Source of the DNA: Alphaproteobacteria bacterium
Lineage (GTDB): Bacteria > Pseudomonadota > Alphaproteobacteria > Bin95
Direction of reading: 5' to 3'
Assembly (NCBI GenBank): GCA_029978325.1
Contig: JAPOJR010000010.1
Location: forward strand, 1-41,757
Length of the DNA: 41,757 nt
The position numbers and the translations under genes are program-made. Below, in pieces: positions 9,875 through 15,914 of the stretch (position 1 is the first letter of the stretch; each line of letters starts with the position of its first letter). The notes under the pieces were generated by a model. It did no database searches. It saw only the letters and a list, made by a program, of their open reading frames with translations, and was not told where the DNA came from.

Positions 9875-9918
9875 GAGCAACGCCCGATCAAATAGAGTCA
9901 TTTGATCGGGCGTTGCTC
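9875..9918. repeat. Perfect 19-bp inverted repeat with 6-base loop
   Basis: Bases 9875-9893 are the exact reverse complement of 9900-9918; the loop is AGAGTC. It lies about 100 bases past the prs stop in a non-coding stretch (9774-10045) and has no T run on either side. It could form a very stable RNA hairpin, a cruciform, or be one copy of a small dispersed palindromic element (REP/MITE-like). TAGAGCA-type sequence flanks it at 9874 and recurs at 9933. Confidence 0.85.
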
Positions 9919-10045
9919 GCCATTCATAGAGTTAGAGCAGATCCCGGCGGCTGGCGCGGCATCCCACAAGAGGACCGCCAGCGCTTTGGGTTGAGGCAAC
10001 GCCTGCCGCCTGATAGCCTGCGTCCGGTCAAAGAGGATCTGGACA

Positions 10046-10309
10046 ATGTCGGAACACACCGAAGCTCTTATTTTGGACCTTGTCACCTGGCTTGCCGAAT
10101 CGCCGCGCCCATACCAGCAGGTTATGGAGGCCTGGCGGACCTCATGCCCGCGGCTTCCCGTTTGGGAAGAGGCGAATGACCGGGAATTGGTGGCTCATAG
10201 CGGCACCATGGTATTGCCAACCGCAAAAGGTCTGGCGCTGCTCGCCTCGCGGGGCCGAAAGGTCGCATGCACGGCGCAAATTGGGCCAGCGAGCCTTATC
10301 CCATCATAG
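10046..10309 (+). CDS. Small conserved protein of unknown function (possible winged-helix fold)
   Basis: An 87-residue soluble protein. AAGAGGA (10031-10037) lies eight bases before the ATG, an excellent ribosome-binding site for this region, and the protein reads as real coding sequence (helical N-terminus EALILDLVTWLAESPRPYQQVMEAW, then the striking RTSCPRLPVWEEANDRELV). I recall similar short alphaproteobacterial proteins with the SCPRLPVWE stretch, but no assigned function. The alternation of a helix, an Arg-Thr-Ser-Cys-Pro segment and a final PTAKGLALLASRG resembles the small winged-helix proteins that end in a TPxGxxLL strand-helix, so DNA binding is possible; this is inference. It stands alone between the 19-bp repeat and a 300-base gap. 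Confidence 0.6.
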   Translation: MSEHTEALILDLVTWLAESPRPYQQVMEAWRTSCPRLPVWEEANDRELVAHSGTMVLPTAKGLALLASRGRKVACTAQIGPASLIPS

Positions 10310-10617
10310 CCAGCACTCAAACGAAGCCGAAATACTGCCTGTGGAGGGCCATGGGTATGCGCAATTATACTTTTGAAGTAATTTCAATTTTTTGTGGCAT
10401 CGTTGCTTTTTGCGTGCTTCGGGCGGGTGGGAAAACACCTACGCCAACGATCAATTGCCCACCAAGAATGCATCGTACCCCAGCCAGGGATTGGCCGTTG
10501 CCAAACGAAGTCGCTGCCTAGTAACGCATTCCGGCGCGCAAAAATTCGATACAGAAGCCGAGACAAGCACAAACGACTAGGCTAGTGTCCGACATTCATA
10601 ATTTTGGGAAAGTCTTG
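10310..10617. other. Intergenic stretch, mostly unexplained
   Basis: About 300 bases between the small conserved protein and the exported hydrolase. It is more A/T-rich than its surroundings. Apart from one weak small-protein candidate (10357-10521) I see no RNA gene, repeat or clear promoter. Confidence 0.5.
10357..10521 (+). CDS. Possible small membrane protein (weak candidate)
   Basis: A 54-residue frame starting MRNYTFEVISIFCGIVAFCVLRAGG, that is, one hydrophobic segment followed by a Pro/Arg-rich tail. GGAGG (10343-10347) is nine bases before the ATG; an earlier in-frame ATG at 10351 is too close to it. The region is A/T-rich and the tail has no recognisable pattern. It could equally be chance; no family is recognised. 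Confidence 0.2.
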   Translation: MRNYTFEVISIFCGIVAFCVLRAGGKTPTPTINCPPRMHRTPARDWPLPNEVAA

Positions 10618-11397
10618 ATGCGTCGAGTCTTGACGGCTTTTGTGGTGGCAGCCACCTGCATGCTACCCCTCGCACCAACGCTTGCACGGGCGCCCGTTCC
10701 GCCCGTTAAGCCTCTGGTTTCCAGTAAGAAACCAGATTGGAACATGCATATCGCCGGCCGTACGGTTCGGGTGCATGCTGTGACTCCCGATACCCCTGGC
10801 CCCTGGCCAACCGTAATGCTGCTGCATGGCGCGAGCGGCCTTGGCGACGGCTATTTGATCTGGCCGGTAGCACGGGCGCTTGCTAAGCGCGGCATCGCAT
10901 CGGCCATCGTTCGATATTTTGATGGCCTACCGGATAAAATTACCCGGAAAGGCGCGGTTCGTTACTTCGAGAAACGTGAAAACATGCTGGAGCAAGCGGT
11001 TGACCAACTGCTACGGCATCCGAACGTGCGTGGGCCCGCTATCGGAGTTTACGGTTATTCATTGGGCGGCTTCCATGGGCTGGCGCTGGCCGGGACAGAC
11101 AATAGGATCAGCGCAGTAGTCTCGTTGGCGGGCGCCTTGCCGCGCCATGTGGATGGCAATAAGTTGGAAACCGCCGCGCCAGTGTTGCTGGTACACGGCA
11201 AACGCGACCGCATCGTGCCTTATTCCCGTGCAGAGGAAACGGTCAATGCTTGGCAACGCCATGGCCGCCCCGTACGGCTCATGAGCCTGCCGACGGCGGG
11301 TCATGTACCGCGGGGCCGCGAGCGGGACCGGATTGTCACCGCATCCGTAGATTTCCTGGCGCGCAATTTGGCGCTGCAAATCGCGCGGTCGCCCTAG
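10618..11397 (+). CDS. Exported dienelactone hydrolase-like alpha/beta hydrolase
   Basis: A 259-residue secreted serine hydrolase. The signal peptide MRRVLTAFVVAATCMLPLAP ends at a probable TLARA site. The alpha/beta-hydrolase core shows VMLLHGASG (oxyanion region), nucleophile Ser148 in GYSLGG, Asp197 in VHGKRDRIVP and His229 in AGHVPRG, a complete triad. The form (short chain, AIVRYFDG after the first helix) fits the dienelactone hydrolase family, although this family classically uses cysteine as nucleophile, so an esterase or peptidase activity is as likely. GGGAAAG before ATG 10618 decides the start; a GTG at 10585 would place extra residues before the signal peptide. Its stop and that of the opposite-strand SDR are only three bases apart. 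Confidence 0.8.
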   Translation: MRRVLTAFVVAATCMLPLAPTLARAPVPPVKPLVSSKKPDWNMHIAGRTVRVHAVTPDTPGPWPTVMLLHGASGLGDGYLIWPVARALAKRGIASAIVRYFDGLPDKITRKGAVRYFEKRENMLEQAVDQLLRHPNVRGPAIGVYGYSLGGFHGLALAGTDNRISAVVSLAGALPRHVDGNKLETAAPVLLVHGKRDRIVPYSRAEETVNAWQRHGRPVRLMSLPTAGHVPRGRERDRIVTASVDFLARNLALQIARSP

Positions 11398-11400
11398 GCG

Positions 11401-12183
11401 TCAACTCGGAATCAAACCACCGTCGACATTATAGCACTGCGCCGTGATGTTGCGCGCGCCGGGGCCGGCCAGGAACACGGCCATGGCGGCGATGTCTGCC
11501 GGGTCGTTGCCACGTCCGATGGGGATGGGCCGGGCCATGCGGGCGCGCATCTCATCGACCGTGATGCCCTGTTCAGAGGCTCGCGTCTCCAGCAGGTCGT
11601 CAACGATGGCGGTGAAGGTTACGCCGGGACAGATCGCATTGACGTTGATGTCATACCGGCCGAGTTGCTGGGCCGCATGCTTGGTCATGGAGATCACCGC
11701 GCCCTTGCTGGCGGCGTAGACCGTGTTGGACGTGTCCTTGAAGCCGCGCCCGGCAATGCTGGCGATGTTGATGATGCGCCCGCCATGGCCCTGGGCGATC
11801 ATCTGCCGCGCCGCCGCCTGCAGGCAGAAGAACACGCCCTTGGCGTTGACCCGGTGCATGCGGTCCCAGTCCTGCTCCGTCAGGTCCATGATATAGGCAG
11901 AGCGGGTGACGCCCGCATTGTTGACGATGATGTCCAGCTTGCCGTAGCGGGCGACGCACTGTTCCACCATCCTGTTGATCTGGGCGACGTCGCCGCAATC
12001 GGCCTCTATCGCCATGCTCGGCACCTGGAAGCCGCCGGCTTTCGCGGCGGTAGCGACGGCGGCGGCGCGGTTGATATCGGCACAGGCGACGGTGGCGCCG
12101 GCCTCCGCCAGGGCGACGGCGATGGCCTCGCCGATGCCGTTCCCGGCGCCGGTAACGAGGGCGACCTTTCCTTCAAGACTCAT
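11401..12183 (-). CDS. SDR family NAD(P)-dependent oxidoreductase
   Basis: A classical short-chain dehydrogenase/reductase of 260 residues acting on an alcohol or ketone. Cofactor loop TGAGNGIG (residues 11-18), Asp36 after the second strand (favours NAD over NADP), NNAG at 88-91, and the tetrad Asn113, Ser142, Tyr156, Lys160 are all present; the C-terminus INVDGG-like end is NVDGGLIPS. It resembles the FabG/cyclohexanol-dehydrogenase branch, but substrate cannot be assigned. It lies 23 bases downstream of the LLM oxidoreductase gene on the same strand, so the two are probably one operon, with the flavoenzyme product or substrate possibly shared. Confidence 0.9.
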   Translation of the reverse strand: MSLEGKVALVTGAGNGIGEAIAVALAEAGATVACADINRAAAVATAAKAGGFQVPSMAIEADCGDVAQINRMVEQCVARYGKLDIIVNNAGVTRSAYIMDLTEQDWDRMHRVNAKGVFFCLQAAARQMIAQGHGGRIINIASIAGRGFKDTSNTVYAASKGAVISMTKHAAQQLGRYDINVNAICPGVTFTAIVDDLLETRASEQGITVDEMRARMARPIPIGRGNDPADIAAMAVFLAGPGARNITAQCYNVDGGLIPS

Positions 12184-12206
12184 AGGGGTTCGCTTTCAGT
12201 GTCGGA

Positions 12207-13205
12207 TCAACGGGGCGCACAGGCGCGGATCGCCTGTTCGAAAATAGCGGCGGACCCAGGTCCGCGGGCAAACGGGCTGATAATCGGCTCGTCCAGACCG
12301 GCCTCGCGGTAGGCCTGGAGCTTCTCGCGACATTCCTCCGGCGTTCCGGCAACGCTGGTCGCATCGACCATAGCGTCGGAGACCGCGGCAATCGCCGTTT
12401 TCTGGTCGCCGCGCGCCCAGGCCTCCGCGATCCTGGCGCACTCATCCTCGAAGCCATAGCTGGCCATTAGCTTGTTGTAGCGCGGAAAGAAGCCGGCATA
12501 CATGGCCAGGCCGGGCCGGCAGCGGTCCAAGGCCTCGGCCCGGGTATCAGCAACGGCGGTCGGCAAAAGCGACGTGATTTTGATCTGGGAGCCATCTCGG
12601 CCAACGCCCTTGGCTCCGTCGATCAACTGCTGCCGGATGGTCTTTGGCGTGGTCAGCGAGGAACGGGTCAGGATGATGCCGTCCGCGATCTCGCCCGTTG
12701 CCTGCACCATCTTTGGGAAAAGGCCGGCGGCATAGATCGGGATTTCGGCGCGCAGCGGCTGGAACCAGAGGTCGAAATTCTCGATCTCAACCGTCTCGCC
12801 CCGATAGGAGACCCGGCCATCCCTCAACAACGCCCGGCAGATGGAGACGGTATCGCGCACCCGCGTGATTGGCTTTGAATACGCCACACCATGCTCTGGC
12901 TCGACCTGCACTTTATGGCTGGAGCCAACGCCCAGGATAAACCGCCCCCCGGAAAGCTGGTCCACCGTCGCCGCCGCCATGGCGATGGTCGGCGCGGTGC
13001 GCACGAACACGCTGGTGATGGCGGTGCCGAGCTGCAGCCGCTCCGTCGCCGTCGCCACCGCGCCCAGCACGGCGAACTGGTCGCCGCCATGCCCCTCCGC
13101 CACCCAGGCGGACGTGTAGCCAAGGTCTTCGGCCAGACGGGCGAGGCGCACGACCTCGCTGGCGTTCGGGCCGCCGGAAACGGCAAAACCTAGGGGCTGT
13201 GGCAT
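12207..13205 (-). CDS. LLM-class flavin/F420-dependent oxidoreductase
   Basis: A 332-residue luciferase-like TIM-barrel oxidoreductase. The start is typical (LGFAVSGGPNASEVVRLARLAEDLGYTSAWVAE), followed by the TATERLQLGTAITSVFVRTP-like strand and LSGGRFILGVGSSH, landmarks of the branch related to methylene-tetrahydromethanopterin reductase. Such proteins bind F420 or FMN; which one is used here cannot be read from the sequence. It is the first gene of a two-gene unit with the SDR. The region upstream (13206-13356) contains the end hairpin of the lipoprotein operon, so this gene needs its own promoter. Three LLM proteins in one 42-kb window, all from different branches, point to an organism rich in flavin-based catabolism. 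Confidence 0.88.
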   Translation of the reverse strand: MPQPLGFAVSGGPNASEVVRLARLAEDLGYTSAWVAEGHGGDQFAVLGAVATATERLQLGTAITSVFVRTAPTIAMAAATVDQLSGGRFILGVGSSHKVQVEPEHGVAYSKPITRVRDTVSICRALLRDGRVSYRGETVEIENFDLWFQPLRAEIPIYAAGLFPKMVQATGEIADGIILTRSSLTTPKTIRQQLIDGAKGVGRDGSQIKITSLLPTAVADTRAEALDRCRPGLAMYAGFFPRYNKLMASYGFEDECARIAEAWARGDQKTAIAAVSDAMVDATSVAGTPEECREKLQAYREAGLDEPIISPFARGPGSAAIFEQAIRACAPR

Positions 13206-13346
13206 GACAGGGCTCCGTTGACTGAAGACGCCCCTTTATGCTGAGTGAAACCTCGCAGGCAAGCAAGCCCCAGCGGATCGGCGAACGCCCCGCCGTCCGC
13301 CTCCGATCAAATAACCGGGCGGCAGAAAGCCAGCGGCATGCCTCGG

Positions 13347-13375
13347 CAAAGCGCCGCTACTGCTGCGGCGCTTTG
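13347..13375 (-). terminator. Hairpin overlapping the last stop codon of the lipoprotein operon
   Basis: Bases 13347-13357 and 13365-13375 form a perfect 11-bp inverted repeat with a seven-base loop. On the minus strand the arm CAAAGCGCCGC encodes the last residues of the DUF799 protein, the TAG stop (13357-13359) begins in the loop, and the second arm ends in TTTG. This looks like an intrinsic terminator that has been fused with the end of the coding sequence, although the T run is only three bases. Confidence 0.6.
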
Positions 13376-14019
13376 TAGTAAGGACCCGGCGGCAATTTGC
13401 TTTGATGCGACAGCATAGCTTGGGCATTTGCCATAGACGCCAACGGCACATAAGCAGGTGCTGCCCGTTCGATTGCTGCCGCAACGGCCCCAGCGACGAG
13501 AGCGCCGATGATACCGCCGCCACTATTCTGTGGGCCGACCGTATGGGTAAAATGCGTATTTTCCTGCCAGATCGTGTGACCTGTGCTGCCCAGACGCAGA
13601 TCATACTGAATTGCAACGCTGGTGCTGACTGCCAGTACAATATATCGCGAGTTCCAGTCGGTGATTTTGGCATAAAGCACGGCGTCCGCACCAAATATTT
13701 CCGCCAGCCGCTTGGTGTCTGCAGCGTGAACCATATCGGCATCGCCCAGGCCGTCGTCTTCCATGACACGCTTTACCATCGTGGTCGGAAAGACATAGTA
13801 GCCCCGCTCGGCCAATGGAACGGCCAGGGTGGCGAGAAAGGCGTCGGCGGCTTCGACTTCGGTGCTGGTGTTGACTACAGGGATCACCAGGATCGAGCGG
13901 GGCGGCGCGCCAATGGAAGCGGGATAGGTCGGAAGCGGCGGTGGCTTCGGCGCGCATGCGGCGAGACCAGCCGCCAGTAAGCCGATGCCGATGAGGCGGA
14001 CCCATTGCGTGGCATTCAT
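13357..14019 (-). CDS. DUF799/GNA1162-family lipoprotein
   Basis: A 220-residue outer-membrane-type lipoprotein: signal sequence with lipobox LAAC (Cys22), no Asp at +2, followed by Pro-rich linker and the globular part beginning PRSILVIPVVNTSTEVEAADAFLATLAVPLAERGYYVFP. The VIPVxNxS strand and the later ADAVLYAKITDW are typical of the DUF799 family (Neisseria GNA1162), whose fold is related to TolB N-terminal domains. A hydrophobic Gly/Ala stretch (GGGIIGALVAGAVAAAIE) lies in the second half. It is the last gene of a four-gene lipoprotein operon, 11 bases after the DUF4810 gene. Families of this set are thought to form an envelope complex together with the CsgG-like protein; its cargo is unknown. 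Confidence 0.85.
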   Translation of the reverse strand: MNATQWVRLIGIGLLAAGLAACAPKPPPLPTYPASIGAPPRSILVIPVVNTSTEVEAADAFLATLAVPLAERGYYVFPTTMVKRVMEDDGLGDADMVHAADTKRLAEIFGADAVLYAKITDWNSRYIVLAVSTSVAIQYDLRLGSTGHTIWQENTHFTHTVGPQNSGGGIIGALVAGAVAAAIERAAPAYVPLASMANAQAMLSHQSKLPPGPYYKAPQQ

Positions 14020-14030
14020 AGCGCGATCCC

Positions 14031-14405
14031 TTACGAGGTAGCCGGTGCAGTTTTGGCGGACGGAGCAGCCGCCGCCCCATCGTCGATCTTGCGGATCATC
14101 CGATCCATGAACGGCCCCGATTCAGGCCAACGCGCCTTTTCCGCCAAGAAAAGCCGTTTGGCCTCCGCCGTGTTTCCGGCCGCCATTTCCAGATACCCCA
14201 GCTCAGCATAAATGCCCGGCGGCACCCGCTGGCCTTGCTCTTCAGCGATAACGCCTTGCAGCGCCTCGCGGTAGGCGGCTTGCTGGGCCGGGTCGCGATA
14301 GTACTTGTTCGTGGCCTGGGAATAGCTGCCCCAGTTATAAAGGCCTTTCGGCGCACACCCCGCCAGCATCAGCGCCAAAAGCGCTAAACAGAGTCCACTT
14401 TTCAA
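14031..14405 (-). CDS. DUF4810-family lipoprotein
   Basis: A 124-residue lipoprotein: lipobox LAGC with Cys17, then the diagnostic APKGLYNWGSYS at the mature N-terminus, followed by a helical, TPR-like pair (VPPGIYAELGYLEMAAGNTAEAKRLFLAEKARWPES). Members are found next to CsgG-like and DUF799 lipoproteins in Neisseria and other proteobacteria, which is the arrangement here (11 bases before the DUF799 gene, 23 bases after the small lipoprotein). The C-terminal tail is Ala/Pro-rich and likely disordered. Proposed role: periplasmic adaptor of the lipoprotein complex; this is inference from operon context. Confidence 0.85.
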   Translation of the reverse strand: MKSGLCLALLALMLAGCAPKGLYNWGSYSQATNKYYRDPAQQAAYREALQGVIAEEQGQRVPPGIYAELGYLEMAAGNTAEAKRLFLAEKARWPESGPFMDRMIRKIDDGAAAAPSAKTAPATS

Positions 14406-14428
14406 AACATGCCCCCCAAAGTTCAGGA

Positions 14429-14743
14429 TCAGCGGATTGTAATCGTCCGGGTTATGTCATCGGCCAAGGTGACGGTCTCGGTATAGATCAACCGGCCGCT
14501 CTCCAGGATTTCGATCACGTGCGTTCCCTTACTGACCCGCACGGTCGCCTCCTTGCCATCGAATGCACCCGCAGGGCCGATGGTGATGCCATCGATCACC
14601 AAAACAGCTTTGGCGCTGGCATTGGCCACGGCAATTTGCGGGCGGGTATCCACCGGCTCTGCACGCTTCCACGGCCGCTTGCAGCCGGACACGCCCAGCG
14701 CCAGCGCAACCACCACGGCACATACGAATAGCTTTCTCGTCAT
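14429..14743 (-). CDS. Small PEGA-like lipoprotein
   Basis: A 104-residue lipoprotein: MTRKLFVCAVVVALALG followed by lipobox VSGC (Cys21). The mature part is one small beta domain, with AVLVIDGITIGPAG, then VRVSKGTHVIEILESGRLIYTETVTL, matching the general PEGA pattern (surface-like domain with VDG...VG and a later KGxHxIE strand). Its ATG at 14743 overlaps the TGA of the CsgG-like gene by four bases (14740-14743), so the two are coupled; a longer frame beginning at 15031 only overlaps that gene and is not credible. The three flanking lipoproteins are a known set; a PEGA-like protein within it is not something I recognise as standard. Confidence 0.75.
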   Translation of the reverse strand: MTRKLFVCAVVVALALGVSGCKRPWKRAEPVDTRPQIAVANASAKAVLVIDGITIGPAGAFDGKEATVRVSKGTHVIEILESGRLIYTETVTLADDITRTITIR

Positions 14744-15750
14744 TGGGAACCTTCCCGCACTATCAATTTGGCGCGATCCTGGGCCAAAACCTGCCCCGAT
14801 TCGACGCTCGTAATTGCCCCTTCGTTGGTCTCGTCGGAGCCGAAGGTGCTGACTACGCGAACGCGCGCCACCTCCGTCGCCGGCAATTCGATCATAAACC
14901 CAGTCTGTTGGCTCTTCACGCTTTTGCCGCGGGTCAGGATCACCAGCTCGTGCCCTGGTTTCAGCCCTTGGCGCGCGCCGCCGCTGATGACGACCTTGCG
15001 TCCATCGACATCCAGCACATCGCTTTGCCACGGCCGGGCTTCCAATTGATTGACCAGCACATTCATAACATCGGCGATCGCCGCGGAGATAGCCCGGTCA
15101 TTCAGCGTCGCATCATAAGCCGTTTTGCTGCCGAAGCCCATGACCGTACCGCTTTCGGTCGACGCTTCGCCGGTGCCGGAGGCGGCAAAGAAGGCAACGC
15201 CGTTAGCGGGGTCGATCAGGCGCAAATCCACTTTGGCGCGCGCCACCTGACGCTTGGTGCGGGAAAGGAAGCCGGACTGGCCCTCGGTCTGGCGGCCAAA
15301 CTCAGTCAGGGAGCCGACAATCAACGCGTTGGCGCCGACAAGATTCTGCGGCGTGCCGCCAATTGCGGCTTCGCGGGTGACAGCGGCGATGTCCGGACGT
15401 TCCAGCACGATAAACCGATTGGTTTCCACCAGCCGGGCGCTGAGGATGTCGCCAGTCTGGCGGCCCATCGCATCCAATTGTGCGCCGGTCAGCAGGGCGC
15501 GGCCATACAGGGTTTCATTGGTAAATCTGCCGATGGCGATCTTGCGCTTCAGGCGCTTCACCTCCGGCGGCCGCTCCTGCGCCGCCTTGGCGGCCTGGTC
15601 AACGGCGGGGGGAGCATCCACAACCTTGGGCGTTGGCGCAGGCGTTGCGCACGCAGCCAATGCTGCGCCGAGAACCGCAACCAAAACAGGATTTGCCTTG
15701 CCTGACCAATAGCACCGCCTGCTGCGGTTCCAGCTTTTCCTGGTCGTCAC
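14740..15750 (-). CDS. CsgG/HfaB-like lipoprotein
   Basis: A 336-residue lipoprotein starting at GTG 15750, supported by GGGAGAAG four bases upstream. A long basic N-region precedes the hydrophobic core and lipobox LAAC (Cys34). The mature domain shows the CsgG pattern: KIAIGRFTNETLYGRALL, QTGDILSARLVETNRFIVLERPDIAAV, ANALIVGSLTEFGRQ, VDLRLIDPANGVAFFAASGTGEAST. After residue ~240 there is an extra C-terminal domain (GRKVVISGGARQGLKPGHELVIL), a small beta-domain common in FlgT- or CsgG-like periplasmic proteins. CsgG itself is an outer-membrane secretion pore; whether this longer relative makes a pore is open. It heads the four-lipoprotein operon, divergent from the hydantoinase-like gene. Confidence 0.83.
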   Translation of the reverse strand: MTTRKSWNRSRRCYWSGKANPVLVAVLGAALAACATPAPTPKVVDAPPAVDQAAKAAQERPPEVKRLKRKIAIGRFTNETLYGRALLTGAQLDAMGRQTGDILSARLVETNRFIVLERPDIAAVTREAAIGGTPQNLVGANALIVGSLTEFGRQTEGQSGFLSRTKRQVARAKVDLRLIDPANGVAFFAASGTGEASTESGTVMGFGSKTAYDATLNDRAISAAIADVMNVLVNQLEARPWQSDVLDVDGRKVVISGGARQGLKPGHELVILTRGKSVKSQQTGFMIELPATEVARVRVVSTFGSDETNEGAITSVESGQVLAQDRAKLIVREGSQ

Positions 15751-15858
15751 AAAACTTCTCCCATCGCCCGAGGTGTTGGAGTACCACTTTTGGATGGAGC
15801 TCAGGTCCTTGTCAACCGCCGACCATCATCGTGGTTCGCTTGCGCTGCCATAGGTCAG

Positions 15859-15880
15859 TGGTTAGGCTTTAAGCTAACCA
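15859..15880. promoter_or_regulatory. Candidate operator before the HyuA-type operon
   Basis: TGGTTAG (15859-15865) and CTAACCA (15874-15880) form a perfect 7-bp dyad with an eight-base A/T-rich spacer (GCTTTAAG), 34 bases before the hydantoinase-like start and 108 bases before the divergent CsgG-like gene. Spacing and symmetry fit a dimeric repressor such as GntR, LysR or MarR type. No regulator gene is adjacent. Confidence 0.45.
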
Positions 15881-15914
15881 ACCATCCTTTAAAAATCATC
15901 CCGGATTCCCACTC

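Noticed and set aside
14744..15031. N-terminal extension of the small PEGA-like lipoprotein
   Set aside because: It would overlap nearly 300 bases of the CsgG-like gene and would remove the signal peptide from the N-terminus; the ATG at 14743 makes a perfect lipoprotein start.
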